Shown piece after piece: positions 23,330 through 35,979 of a DNA stretch of 64,000 nt. How positions within the stretch are numbered: position 1 is the first letter of the stretch; every line of letters starts with the position of its first letter. The position numbers and the translations under genes were made by a program. The stretch covers positions 243,930,088 through 243,994,087 of the forward strand of contig NC_134700.1 in the NCBI RefSeq assembly GCF_043290135.1, written 5' to 3'. The notes beneath the pieces were generated by a model. That model did not search any database. It was given only the letters and a program-made list of their open reading frames with translations, and was not told the DNA's origin. This DNA is from Rhipicephalus microplus (taxonomy: Eukaryota; Arthropoda; Arachnida; Ixodida; Ixodidae).

Positions 23330-26300
23330 GTCCTGGTCACCACAGTATCGAAGCCTGCTTTTGAGATGGAGTATAATATACTGGGATCAAAATTGATGCC
23401 AAGTACTCAATTAGCGGCACCGCAATCATATCATGGTCTCAATACGTAAAAGCCTAAAGTTTAATTGCAATATGCTGCAAATAAGTAGCATCGAAAGTGG
23501 ATAGCATACATCGGTGGCTACAGTAATAGTGCAAAACTACTATTTTGCTTGTGATGTCTCAGTGTGAGGAGCGTTCACTCCAGAGGCTGCTGTTTCTGTT
23601 GTTTTTTTGTTATCCAGATAGGCCGTGTCTCTGATCACTACAAAAAAAGCCTTGAGCCGGCTGTTACCAAAACGCAACGACGCCGAATGGCGACAGGGAG
23701 CTGTTTGGTGCCGCATAAATGCGGTTTCCTCGGAACGAGCCAGAAAATGAGGCGTACGTTATGTGTTGTTCGTTATTTCAAGATCGGGCCGCAGGCTTAT
23801 GTCCCGTTCAAGCACTCAATCGATAGAGAGGCCTTTCGGAAAGTGCACGTCCGTATACGCTGCCCGCCCGAACCGTGTAGGAGGAGGCCCAAAGCAATGG
23901 CACGTCCTCCCTGCAAGCTACAAAACCTCATTGTCCCGTGCCTCCGTTGGCTTGTAGCACCAGGGCAGGTGACCTCGTATGCCTGGCCACAAGGCTTGCG
24001 CGTAGCTGTCCGCGCTTGAACCTAAAGAGCTTTTAACTGAAACTACTACTCAGGGCAATGGAGGCATTACAGCGCCTCGCCAACGAACAAACCGAGCTCG
24101 CTGGATAGCACGACTCCGAGGTTCGGAAAGAATGAATGCAGGCAGGAAAGAGACACATTTCGTAACTGGCAAACTTTGACTCATAAGTGAGACCTTTTAC
24201 CGTGCTAACTTTGGCAACGCACCAATTCACGAAGATGTAAGAAGACTGCTTTACAGTTGCTTGAATTACACACACAGCAGCATCCATAGATGCAAATACT
24301 TCGATGAAAATCAGGAACGAATAATAACTTGCGACAAATTGCATTTTTTTTTGCGGGAAAGCACTTATTAGCGCTCTAAACATCAGACATTTCGCTTCAG
24401 TTTTTATGACGACTATAATACAAAACTATAACGAAAGGTTCAAACATGAACTACACGATACGCATGGGAACTACATCGTTTTGCATAACTTCCACAATTG
24501 ACATAATGCTGACCTCTCGAAGCTGTCGTGGTCGGTTATTTAACGTGGTATATGCCATATAGTGCATGCATCCATGATGAACAAGCGATAATGACATCGC
24601 ATGGACCAGTAATACTAATCAGTACTAATGGCATACAAGCATGACGTAACATGAATGGCATGACACGCGTAACGCAAATGAGAGGATGTCCTTGCAGGAT
24701 TGCCCTTGGCTCGTGTACAATAAAATGCACGACATGACATAAGTAATGCAATGCGAAAAACTCGCATAAACCTACCGCTGGTTGGCTTCTTAAGTGTCAT
24801 TGTGTTGAAATGGTGCTTCGTATGCCGGCTCGATAATGTTGCTTCACCATCAACCTATTTAGAGCAAGGCCTCTCCGAACGACTGACCCTGTCGTGCCTG
24901 AAATGATTTCATTTTACGCCTGCGTTTATGCCTGCATTTCATGCCACTCAATTGTTGTGACATCTAAATCGGCAGCTCTTCCGAGGGACAATGAATTGTT
25001 CCTAGTCATGATTGCTTCGTTTCATAGCATTGCTACTAATGAAAAAAAAATCTCATAGTCACGGTATATGCGAGAGCGTAGAAAACTATCTGTACGAAGT
25101 CAATGTGCCCTTAAACTAGATTCATTGTTTATACGCAACATATTGCATAGTCTCAGTGGAAAAAAAAAATATTACCACAAGTGAGCTATGGCTGGAGCCG
25201 CAAAATTGCGACACGCGACGCTGTCGTTCATGAGCCCGCCGATAGCGAGATTGTCAAGCACATTCCATTTTCCAAAGCACGGGGGGTAGGCGGACCGGTT
25301 GAAATCAGCCCAATTTGCTATTAGCCCATCCGAAAGCTCGCACCTTAAGAAAACTTTCGTTTATTGCTTATCAGCATATACACCTATGCACCCAATATTT
25401 TTATTTATTAAATTTCTTCACTGAAGTTGCGGGGAACCATACATTTATCACATGCAGTTTCCCATATAAAGCTGCTTGTTGGAGTGCTTTCTGCCAGCCG
25501 CCCCTGCGTTGGAAAATGGAATGCGCTTGACACTTTCCCCATCGGCGCACTCGGGAAAAGCGCAGTGCCGCCTGTCGCAATATTTCCGCTCTGGCGACCA
25601 GTCACTTGCGTCAATCTTTTCCCTTTAAGACTGTACATGTAGACCATAACGTGCCGGATTATTGTTTTGTTTTCTTATTCTTTTATTTACTGTGGTTTTT
25701 CTTGTTTATGTATATCTATTGAATACTACTATCCTGATGGGATAGCTGGCTACAGTGTAATGCAACCTACGGTCTCATCTTTCCTTTTCTCATACGCAAA
25801 TTAAAAGGAAACATTTGGTTGTCTTTCTGTCCTTGTTGAAAATTTTGAATCGAACTCCAGCACCCTATTAATGTCTTGCGAAAACTTCCCAGCTCAGAAT
25901 GTCTCGTACCTGTGCCTCCGCATTCATATGTAATTAAAATCGCGAATAACACTGTTTTGTCTATGCTTTACAGCGACTACTTCTTACTTTTGAGAAAAAG
26001 TAACAGTTTTGCCGTAAGAGTGAATCAATGAATGCGATAGAAACATCTCAACTGCGGCGAAACCTTGGAGAGGTTTAGGATTGGGTACGAAATAAGCTTG
26101 CCAACCACCGCGGCTTTTCTCGGGCCTTGTATTCGCGTTTTCTCAAGATCTCGTAGCACCCTCCTTTGGGTGGTGGACGAATCTGTAGAGCACGTGAACT
26201 TAACGAAACAAGGAAATAATCAATTATGCACCATTTTCCTAAAGGGAACCCTGATGGGATGCGAAGCAGCGGTCGTGCGCACGGCGTTGATCCGGTTAAC

Positions 26301-27220
26301 ACGGGCGTCGACGCGGGTGCTGGAAGAAAGGTTTGAAGCGAAACTCAGCGTTTATTCGAGTAAACGATTTTGTTCGAAACTCAAATACACAAAATGCGGG
26401 TTGGGTATCATGTGTTTCATCGCAGATAAACGAGCCGAAAGAGTGTTTCCACTCGATGTGCGGTCGAGCGTTGCGGGTGGGGGAGAGGGTGAAGCGAGAT
26501 AGAAGAGTGCTGCGAGCGGACGGAGGAGCCACTTGCATGCTGCGGGTGAGAGAGAGAGTGATGCCAACGCGCAGCTACGACTTGACCTACTTGGCACAGC
26601 TCCGATACCTGGTTGGTGTGGACGTACGGGACAGCGTTACACAGATTATTCTAAGAGCTTCTTGGCAGCTAAAACGGCGCCTGGCAGTGGCGCGTGAAGA
26701 AACAGCCCGCATTCTGTGCTGGCGTCGATTCTGGTCCCGATGCATGATATATAGACACCATGAAGTTGAGTTTGCTCGTGTTATGGCAGTGCCAAAACGC
26801 AAAGACTAGCGGTTCAAGAAAGCTGCAATGAGACGAGGTTGGTCCAAATTACGGTAGTCCAAATAAAATGCAATGCGCGCGTTTTTCTCTTTGCATGAGT
26901 GGGCGGATTGTGGAGGGACGCAAGCGAAAGTATGTATTACGCGGTCCTCTAATGGCCAATGCCAGTGAATATGGGGTGGTCAGTGAACTTGGCAGTGAGA
27001 GGAACGCAGCTCCCTCTGGTCTGTGGACTGTGATTCTGGTTCAGTGCTCTCGTTTCTTCCCTGCTACGGCGTAAGCCTACAAGACCCAAAGTGAGCAACA
27101 GGACGCTCTTTGTTTCCATGGCCTGATGACTATGACCGGTGCAGCGTTACAACCCAAACAACGAAAACTAGCCTGGGCCGCCAGCGATACGAAGCCAATT
27201 CAAAGCGGGCTACGTGCAGC
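23330..27220. other. Unassigned sequence, no supported gene
   Basis: A GC-rich block at 26060-26860 has overlapping frames on both strands (for example 26333-26809), but none carries a known motif or convincing protein-like composition. The segment 24540-24760 is rich in CATGACAT-type short inverted motifs, as is 44690-44790. Nothing else is assigned. Confidence 0.35.
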
Positions 27221-27227
27221 GTGGCCT

Positions 27228-27375
27228 GAGAGAGAAAGAGGTAAACTTTATTAATTTCGCACAGATTGCAAGGCTGGACTCTCACCTAGGAGCTAATGGA
27301 GAGACCGTGTCTCCCGGCAGCTTCCTTGGCCTGCTGGATTGCCCAGAGTTGCTTGTACAGGTGCTAACATATCCA
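27228..27375 (-). mobile_element. Probable 3' end of a truncated non-LTR retrotransposon
   Basis: Read on the minus strand, a short open stretch (LWAIQQAKEAAGRHGL) is followed by AATAAAGTTTACCTC, a layout typical of the last codons and tail of a retroelement ORF. No catalytic domain is present. Assignment to a non-LTR family rests on resemblance recalled from tick repeats and on the AATAAA tail. Confidence 0.4.
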
Positions 27376-27480
27376 GGCACGTGGCCCGCGTCTCGCATAT
27401 TAATTTTAACTCATGTGGCGTGCCACGCGTGTCACTCAACGCCGAGTGCGTTCGTATTCTACCGTTAGTATACTAGACAA

Positions 27481-27773
27481 ATCATCATCATCATCATCAT
27501 CATCATCGTCATCATCATCCTGACTACGTCCACTGCAGGACAAAGGCCTCTCCCATGTTCCACCAGTTAATCCGGTCCTGTGCTTGCTGCTGCCAATTAT
27601 AACCGCAAACTTCTTAATCTCAATCGCATCTGCCCACCTAACCTTCTGACTCCCCCTAACCTGCTTGCCTTCTCTGGGAATCCAGTTAGTTTCCCTTAAT
27701 GACCAGCGGTTATCCTGTCTACGCGCTACATGCCCGGCCCATGTCCATTTTCAACTATGATATCCTTTACAAA
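27481..27773 (-). mobile_element. RTE-type LINE, 5'-truncated 3' end
   Basis: On the minus strand this copy aligns with the 3' end of the RTE element at 56990-57230. Shared blocks are GGGC-GGGCA-GTAGC-CGTAG, CAGGATAACC-CTGGTC, TTACCAGAG-like and GGTGGGC-GATG, and it ends in the phrase GCCTTTGTCCTGCAGTGGACG. It ends in a (GAT)n-type tail (27481-27519, ATC on the plus strand), a known habit of RTE elements. Only about 290 bp remain, a typical dead-on-arrival truncation. Confidence 0.8.
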
Positions 27774-27799
27774 TAATGGCGCATTAAGTAATTGTTTAA

Positions 27800-27850
27800 A
27801 ATGGCGTGCTGTGGCACAAGGGGTTGCAGGTTCGAATTGCAGGGCGTGCT
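27800..27850 (+). repeat. Possible tRNA-like B-box relic
   Basis: GGTTCGAATTGC preceded by GTGGCACAAGGGGTTGCA resembles the 3' half of a tRNA-like head. No A box with correct spacing is evident. Confidence 0.2.
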
Positions 27851-27859
27851 TCGAAAATT

Positions 27860-30800
27860 TTTCTTCTGAATCATTTTATTTGTGGCTTTTATGTATACAT
27901 GTATATACGGGACATGACGGCGACGGCAAAAAATTGCCAAGATAGTCAATACGATTGCTTTCGCAATAATGTGTGATGACTATAGTGAACTAGGAGATGT
28001 TTGTTCCAGTTCAACAGAGTTCCAAAAGAAGCCAGAGGCTAATAGATCTTAGAGTGAGCTTGCCCTCTTGGGGAATGGTCTACGAATTGGAGTTTTATTT
28101 TCTCTCTCACCTTGCACTGCGTTTGTTGAGGTCCTGCCTACACAGAAATTTATTTTAAGGTGTGTCCAAGGGCGAACACAACGAGGTCCCTGTCACCATT
28201 CCTAATTTTGGTGAAATTTACTCCAGGCACAACCTTTACACCAATAACAGTGGCTTTTGAGTTTGTTGTGTCGCAAAAAAATGTTAGCCTAAAAATTGTG
28301 CTAATTGTGTCCACAAAAGCACTTCTTCTGGTCAATTTCACAGTTTATAAATTTTGAGGGCGCCTAGTAAAAAAAAAAAAGCTGCATTTTATGGCGTCAT
28401 TGTTTGGCAATGACGTGAGAAGAATGCGACCTTCTGTTTTTGCTGTTCAAGACCTTATGAAGAGAACAAAATCAGAAGCATGATAAACAGCGCTAAATAC
28501 CTGTACTCCAAGAATTTATTGCTGCGGACTGGTCACACCGTAGATAATAAAACTCAGATATTGACTTTTCTATTTTTGGTTTTTCTGAAAATGGTTGTTG
28601 TAATTCTCCAACTCCCCATTATACTTCAAAATTGCGCTAGAATTCCCGCGGTTCACCAAAGGACGCAGAAGTTCGAGAGTAGTTTTTTCAAGAGGGTCAT
28701 TCTTAATTTTCTAAATCAATCTCAGTTAAATCAAAGGCGTCGTCTAGTATTCTGTAAAAAAAAGTCTGAGTATATGAGTTGAGGATGATTTAAATTGCTT
28801 CAAATGTTACTCACTTAGCCCGAATGCCATGCCATTGATTGTGCCCTGAAAATCGGATACGAGTTGTTCAAAATAATACTGCGTTACATAATCACGAAGC
28901 AGCCGTTATAAGGCAACAAATGCACAGCCAGATTGCTTAAAGCTTTGTCTTGTGATCAGCCGCTTAGCAAATTAAGTAGACGACCCGTAGCGGTGGCAGC
29001 TTGGAGTTCAAGCATCAGCACCGCTTCGTTTGCGGCCGAGCTCCGCTTACGCGTGAAAACGACGGTCAGAGGGCAAATAGGATAAGAAATGCATCAAGCA
29101 TGCCTTTTGTGTTCCAGGCCTCTTCAGCGGCGGCGATGGTACTCGAAAGCGGCAGCCAACCCCCCTCCCTCCTTTCACCTTCTCCCTTTCACCTTCCTAT
29201 CCCACCCCTCTCTTGCCCAAGCAAGAACACACAGTCAAATGACGACTCAAGTTCCTTGCCCCACTGAATAAGCAAAATATTCTGGCACCACCTCTGAGCC
29301 TTCTGTAACGTGATTAAACTTGTTCACTTTTTGCCTTGGTGCTTCACCTCCAATACATTAGTTGCTGCTTCAGAAATCAGACAAGGTTTCTCTCATTTCC
29401 TCCGAGTCAAATTTTCTGATGAATCGTATTTCTTCGTAAGCACAATCTTTAAATTACCTGCATTTACTTGGAGCACGTCTACGTGGGCCCGTTTTCATTG
29501 ATTGATTTTCGCCTCGTTCTTGGCAGGTTGAGAACAGCCCTCGCACTCACTAAGGTATATGAGCACTACAATTTATAATAGTCACTGTGTTTTGTTGTGT
29601 GCCTAGCTCTCCGTATATTGCGAAATCTCGTTCTCGTTATTTTGCATTTTGCCGTCAGGACTTTTCCATCTCCAGTTACGTCTACGCTTTCTGAATAAAA
29701 GGCTCATTATACGATTTTGATTACTTTCGCCGAACTGCACTGATATCCTCTTTATGTTGTTCCTTGGGTCGGTTCACAGTTGCAGATTGCTTGTTTATTT
29801 TATTACCAATTTTCTGCGTTAACACAAATCCTTTCGCTGCCGTTGACGAGCATGGTCGTTACGTGTTTTTGTAACGAAATGACGGAAGACGTCTGTACTC
29901 GTATTCAGCGAATATTCGTCTCATGTGGAATTAATAATTAGTTGGTTGATTGATTGAAAACTTTATTGGGCTATATACAAGATGCTGTCACTTGTTGGCT
30001 TCAGCATCATAGTTGAGAGGAAGAGAGAGAGAGAGAGAAGAATGAAAAGGTGATTTTCTCAAACTGACGATGAAGAATATACTACTGGCAGTTGTGTTTC
30101 TTCACGATAAATGACCACATTTTCCCATGTTGTGTCATTTGTGTGTTGGCTTTCATTCTATATTGTCATATTTCATTGTATTGTTATGCAGTGAAGTAAC
30201 CATTGGTTTTCTATTTTTTACAATTAGTAAAGCAAAAAATTTCCAAAAAAACTGAGATAATGACAGTTTTATTCAGAAAGCTGCACAAATTGTGCAAAAA
30301 AATGTTTTTGGTAAATTTGGAGCTCTTCCTTTATTTAACGGTAGCGAGACCGTTAAAGTCGTTCAGCCGTGAATTGCCTTACGTCACGGCTGAACGCTGT
30401 AGCATGATTGCGAAAAAAAGGTCAAGCGAAGAAAAGACAACGCGAACTATAGAGCAGATCAGAACAGCGGTCTGTCGTTTTTTTTCACGTCTTCATCTTG
30501 AAACACTTGCGTGCTTGAAGAATCACCCTTCTACTTACTTCTACTTATTTAGACTCATCAAAACTCTGTTACTATGAAATTCGTCACCGCTCTGGTTGGG
30601 TGGATCACTGCGAACTGGCATTGGCTGGCGGGCTAATCTTAGCTGATGTAGGTGATGTTGGCTCGCGCTATGCGTAACTGCCTGCAGGGCAATGTAAGCT
30701 TCATAAAACTACCATTCATTAATAGCGGCTCATGGTCAGCAGTTTTCAGTTACCCTTGGCTACTGTTGAATAACCATTCGTAGCGTAACATTGACTAAGC

Positions 30801-31715
30801 GTCACTGTCGGAAACAGTTGTGGAGAGTTGACTGTACGTTCTTAAAACAGTGTAATTCGATACGCATTATCACTTCTCGGCCCTTTGTGCTCCGGCGTCG
30901 CTATACCCACATCAACGCGCTAACTAATGGTATACTGATGACGGTAGCGTCACCGAACCGGAGTATGCATATTTCTTCGATCCAGCTTACGGATCAGAAT
31001 GCAGGTGCCAGGATTCACACACCGCGATGTAAGCCGTCCTTTATATAGTGACTGGTTGTCGTCAATGCGCGGTATAGCACATAGCGACTCCATTCGTTCG
31101 AAGACGTTGATACACCTTGCAACACTTGGCACGAGATTGCGAGGCGCGCCAACGTCATAGGGAGCTACTCCCTGTCACTTTCCAATAACATCGATTCCCA
31201 CAGGGCCTAGAATTCACAAAATTTCTTTATTTTTTCATCAACACGTTCCATGCGGAGTGTCTGGGTGCTCAAATTATGTACGCCGGTGTTTTATACGGCG
31301 AGGTTATCTAAAACAAAGGCCTCTTCGTAGCTAGAGCTCTGACACGAGCACGATAAAGCTGTACAAGTTCCATATATTGCTTCACGGCTGTCAAAGTTTA
31401 CTTTTTAGTCATGTTTACACCATTCGCCATTTTATTAAACTACATGCGCCGTATTCCTAGTGAACACCCTTTCTCTTCAGTAACTTTGGCAAGGCTTTTT
31501 ATAAGACAAAAAGTAATATATATCACACTACGGATGGCTTATCCACAAGCAATTGTCAGTGTCACAGCAGTTCGGGACCTTTAGACTCATCGACATGCAT
31601 GTTTAAACTTGCCACTGTTTAACGTGATAGCATTAAAGAGTTTGTTAATGAGAAAATCCTGGTGTTAGCGATGGTGGCTGTGAGCAAAGATAATGGTCTT
31701 GTCCATGACCAAAAA
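27860..31715. other. Unassigned sequence, no supported gene
   Basis: AT-rich DNA with scattered short frames. The segment 29945-30040 (TTGATTGATTGAAAACTTTATT then a GA repeat) looks like the antisense tail of a small retroposon. The block 28990-29270 is open forward but proline/serine-rich with no motif. Confidence 0.35.
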
Positions 31716-31718
31716 TTC

Positions 31719-31721
31719 AAA

Positions 31722-31752
<31 letters not shown>

Positions 31753-31754
31753 AT
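31719..31754. repeat. (AAAT)n microsatellite
   Basis: Nine uninterrupted AAAT units. Confidence 0.95.
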
Positions 31755-31759
31755 CATTG

Positions 31760-32660
31760 GCTTCGAAGTGAGAATCTAGCCCAGGACATCCGCGTGGCAA
31801 GCAGATGTGTCACTACAAAGCCACTATATTGCTTTAAATTGCTTCGGAAAAAAAAAGTCACTATATAGTTAATGTCTAGTAGTAAGGGGAGTCTCTTAAC
31901 GCATATAATATTGCGTGGCACAAGCCTAAAATCGCGCCAGCCGTCAAAAAATGTGAACTGTACACCGAGTGGGCGTTCTAAAGACCCAACCATTACAAAA
32001 CGCTCAGACATATCTAATCATGATAAGCTGCAATGCATCTGTCGAGTGAGCAGCTGCGCAGGTTCACGCGTGGCCTTACGGACGTGTAGTGGGGCCTTCG
32101 CTGATTCGCCAAAGGAAGAATCGTGGCGCAGTCAGCATTTAACAAGTTTACTTGCAGCAGGCATGCCAAATGATAGTTTGAAACGGTCAATGTTATACGC
32201 AGCCGCTCGTTTTTGTACGGCACTGTTCAGCCAAGCACCGAGAATCCAAGCCAGGCTAGCAGATGAGAACGCGCTGAGCACGGGGCCCGACTACGCGATC
32301 GCGTTCTGCTCGTGCAGGCCAAGCTCAAGCGTCCTCCAACTTTTATTTGCGTACGTCACTTTGAAGGATGAATTCAATAGCATGGCTGTGCCAATATCAA
32401 ATTCTTGACCACGAAGCCAATCTGATTAACGGAAACTAAGCGCCAATAAAATCGAACAATTTTCGAATGTTTTCGAACTTAAATAATACTACGGACTTGA
32501 TTAAAACCAAATGTTTTTTTTTAAAGCCAGAAATGAAAACTTTTGTTGTACAAGTACACGAGACGTATGCGCCGCACAATGCTAATATTTTATAGTAACC
32601 CATAAGCAGCCGTTTAATGTTGTTCCGCAGGATGGGTAGCTGCTTGACACCTTCGGGAAA
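31760..32660. other. Unassigned sequence
   Basis: A forward frame of 178 codons (31872-32408) and a minus-strand frame (31754-32011) overlap. Neither has a recognised motif or an upstream promoter-like context, so I leave them unassigned. Confidence 0.3.
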
Positions 32661-32670
32661 CGGTGACACC

Positions 32671-33096
32671 ACCCGCCACGGTAGTCTAGTAGATAAGGCA
32701 CTCGGCTGCTGACCTTCAGGTCGCGGGATCGAATCCCGGCCGCAGCGCACACACTTCCGATGGAGGCAAAAACGTTTGAGGCCCGTGTGTTTAGATTTAG
32801 GTGCATGTTGGGGAACACCAGATGATCGAAATTCCCGGAGCCCTCAACCACGGTGCTGCGGCGGCTGCATTATCGATGGGGGCGAAAATGCTGTAGGCCC
32901 GTGTGCTCAGATTTGGGTGCAAGTTAAAGAACCCCAAGTGGTCGAAGTTTCCAGAGCGCTCCACTACGGCGTCTCTCATAATCCTATGGTGGTGTTGGGA
33001 CGTTAAACTCCACATAACAATCAAATCAATCTCTACCACGACGTCTCTCATAATCATATGGTGGTTTTTGAACAGTAAACTGCATTAATTATCATT
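32671..33096 (+). repeat. SINE cluster: one full head-plus-body copy, a second body and a tail piece
   Basis: Copy 1 (32671-32852) has a complete tRNA-like head (GCCACGGTAGTCTAGTAGATA as A box region; GGGATCGAATCCC as B box) and the family body. At its end a second body starts (32855-33029, GATGGGGGCGAAAATGCTG, GGCCCGTGTGCTCAG, CTCCACTACGGCGTCTC) with tail GGGACGTTAAAC and a CAATCAAATCAATC stretch. A third tail piece (33034-33096) repeats ACGACGTCTCTCATAATCAT. The heads of the second and third copies are missing. Confidence 0.85.
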
Positions 33097-33574
33097 AAAC
33101 AGCGACACCATTGTGCATGTCACCATACTTTCAGACAATGAAGGCGGCCGATTTGGTTGGCTAGTCACAATAGTAGTGATGTGTTAATCTTGCCATTGTA
33201 GTTTAATGCTCTAAGCATGGTTTCTCAAAGACGCAGCCATGAGAACTGATCGGTAGAATTTTTAGTGCAGATGCCTCATGTCAAGATAATACAGAACAAT
33301 TCTGAGTCTTGTATATTGAAATACTTATTGCTAATTTTGCGATGGCCATTTGCGTCGGTGGCTGTGTTCAGTGAAACCTAGATAGTATATTGCGACAACG
33401 TGCCAAGCCTCGTACAGCCTCATACACATTGCCATTTCTTCGATATTTAGTACATTTGTGTAATCTTTTGGGCTCATATCCACGCTTGTCATGTGGCAGG
33501 TGTTTGGTGATCGAACATTTGTAATAGCAGTAGTGCCTTAATTGCGAGTCGAATCTAGTACTGAACTATTCGAA

Positions 33575-33586
33575 TCGAATATTCGA
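33575..33586. repeat. Perfect 12-bp palindrome
   Basis: TCGAATATTCGA, embedded in an ATTCGAA-rich stretch, followed by GATATTCGCGCAACCCT. It may be the end of an old inverted-repeat element; no partner was found. Confidence 0.4.
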
Positions 33587-33599
33587 AACTTGGGATATT

Positions 33600-34555
33600 C
33601 GCGCAACCCTAATTTTTAACGATAGCAGGAAATTTACAATTACAGCAGGTACATGAAAGGTCGCCTTTTCGATCTTAACACATTGAACAAAACAGCAATA
33701 AATGGAAACAAAACTAGAAGAAAATGCGGTGACGACGTTTTTCTTCTTTAATATGAATTCAAAGCTGGGGACGCCCGCAGACGAGATATTAAGGAGGTGC
33801 TAGGACGGCGTTTCGAAAAATGAAGTGCGCTCGCCCACATACCCTTCTTGAAAAAAAAAACAACAACACTTGCTGAGCCAGCTGAGGGACGTGCTTGTGC
33901 GAGGAAAGCGTGGCCGCAAAAATAAACACGCACAGTCGCGTGACTCGCGCTTAGACGAGAGCAAACTAGATTACGTTGGCGGTGACCATGTTCTGCCGCC
34001 TTTTCGATGACGAATAGAAAAGAAAAAAAAAAGAACGGCAAAGTGAATGCAAGTGGAAAATCGTGAAGATAAGAAAGTATACAAGACCAAGATCGCCAAA
34101 GTAAGAACAGCGGAGAAAACAACAACAAATGGAATCGTTTGCGCGACAGCGTGTCCAGCGCCTATATGGCCTTTCCCATTGGACCGCGCGGGAAAAGACG
34201 CGGGAGAGAGCGTACGGTGATATACGACACGCCCACTCAAAGTGCACGCAGGCTCGTCTGATCGCGAAACTCCAGATTTATGCAGCTTCAACGCGGGCAG
34301 ACGAAAGCGAGCAAGCAAAAAGAAATGCTGCCCACGTGAGAACGCTCACCCGAATCGCTCTGCTATCGCGCTCATTCCTTTGCCGGCTGCTCAGACGGCC
34401 GCCGGGGAAATTCCAAACGAGGCACGAATCACTAGATGCGTGCAGCCTGCGGGGGGCTACAACATTGCCGCGATGCAGCGGAACGAGCCGGGCCAAGACG
34501 GCACATTCTCGGGAATCGCCACGCGTCATCATGGACCGCTCTCGTTGATTGACTG
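33600..34555. other. Unassigned GC-mixed sequence
   Basis: 33740-34550 is open in several frames on both strands, including one of 126 codons on the minus strand. None has a known motif and most show runs of F, S or R caused by base composition. Confidence 0.3.
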
Positions 34556-34560
34556 GTGAT

Positions 34561-34665
34561 GTGTAATGTTTAACGTCTCAAATCCACCATATATAGAGAG
34601 ATGCCGTTGGGGAGGGCTCTGAAAATTTCGACAACTGGGGTTCTTCAACGTCGAATAGCTCGCGT
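34561..34665 (-). repeat. SINE 3' fragment, antisense
   Basis: Minus-strand copy of the family 3' half, recognised by GTTTAACGTCTCAAATCCACCATAT in diverged form and GGGCTCTGAAAATTTCGAC. The tRNA head is absent. Confidence 0.7.
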
Positions 34666-34803
34666 TTCCAAGTGCGTACAATCTGTGGTCACTTGAATGA
34701 CTAGCACCGAACGTTCAATCAAGGGCGATTGCAAACAGATTTCGAACTATAAATTCTTGTTTTGCATACACAACACAACCTGCTGTTCTCGTTGCATCTG
34801 TGA

Positions 34804-34995
34804 AACCCGCCACGGTGGCCCGGAAGTTATGGCACTCGATTGCTCACATGAAGGTCGCGGGATCGGATCCCGACCGCGGCAGCTGTATTTTATACAAAGG
34901 CGAAAACGCTTGAGTTCCGTGCTCTTAGATTTAGGTGCACGTTTAAGAGCACCACTACAGCGTCCCTCGTAAGCATCGCGTTGTTTCGGGACATG
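34804..34995 (+). repeat. tRNA-derived SINE with head
   Basis: Head: CCCGCCACGGTGGCCCGGAAG, then GGTCGCGGGATCGGATCCC as the B-box region. The body is shortened (AGATTTAGGTGCACGTTTAAGAGC, then ACTACAGCGTCCCTCGTAA), with an internal deletion relative to the copy at 32855. Confidence 0.75.
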
Positions 34996-34999
34996 CAGA

Positions 35000-35770
35000 C
35001 ATGTAGAGCTATGTAGAGTGACATTTTTGAGAACTGGGGCTGCGGTTCCGTCACAAGGTATATGCGATTTGTATGCAGTCTGCAGAAACATATTCACCAA
35101 GGCGTGCCACTCCCGGAGCTACGCGGCTGCTTTGCCCCACCGAGACCTATCACATCCACAATCAGTTGCGCTTCGGTTATGACAAAGACACCGATATCTC
35201 AGCCTTTCTATACATAGTCGTTTCATGATTGTAGATCAGAATTTATAGATCGCTGTATCCGCCGTTGTCGGAACACTCCCCTTCGTTTCCCGACAGCGGG
35301 AAATACAGTGATTTTAACCTCGCGCTCTGGAAGTGCCCTTCTTAAGAGCACCCCATGGATGAAGAGATCTCGCAAGACACCTTTTATTCGCTGATCAAGA
35401 TTCTCGACTGCTTTCAAGAACTCCAAGACAGTCCAGAAGACCTACGACGCGGCGGCGAAGCTTGACCTTCCCGTCACGACGTCCAAGTGCTTAGCGGTCC
35501 TCCCTCTATAAAGCCCGGGAGGTGACTCCTTGAGGATATAAAGTTTACTACCCACCAAGCGACCTACTGGCCTACCTACCTATATCTACTACTGTAGTAG
35601 GTAGGTACATACCATTTCTGCAGCACATACCTGTTTACGATGGTGATAGTTCTCTGACGTCCTAGGTCGCACGCATGAATTACGGCTAAGTTAAACAGCT
35701 TCGCTGTTATAAATCACACAAGCCAGATCGAGCAATGTACGCACAAGCAGCGGATAGCCGTTAACCGCAA
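35000..35770. other. Unassigned sequence
   Basis: No gene recognised. A small inverted repeat (CCTACC-N-GGTAGG around CTACTACTGTAGTAG, 35568-35612) could form a hairpin. Confidence 0.3.
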
Positions 35771-35774
35771 GCTC

Positions 35775-35970
35775 CTCCTTCGGTGTCACGAGTATACCGA
35801 GTGATAACGAGTGAGGAGTATCAAGTGACACCGAAGGAGTATGCCGAGTGACACCGAAGGAGTATGCCGAGTGAGACTGAGTAATACCGAGTGAGAAGTA
35901 TACCAAGTGACACCGAAGGAGTATACCAAGTGATACCGAGTGAAGAGTATACCGAGTGGCACCGCAAGGT
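35775..35970 (+). repeat. 23-bp minisatellite with one inverted unit
   Basis: Units of the type AGTGACACCGAAGGAGTATGCCG repeat with a 23-bp period (exact at 35824 and 35847), with degenerate units before and after. At 35775-35789 the sequence CTCCTTCGGTGTCAC is the exact reverse complement of part of the unit at 35825-35839, so the array begins with an inverted copy and can fold back. Confidence 0.85.
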
Positions 35971-35979
35971 AAACGTAGT

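Noticed and set aside
26065..26809. Overlapping forward frames of 145 and 158 codons
   Set aside because: A GC-rich block open in several frames on both strands; no recognisable domain.
31872..32408. 178-codon forward frame
   Set aside because: No motif, an overlapping open frame on the other strand, and no promoter or splice context; left unassigned.
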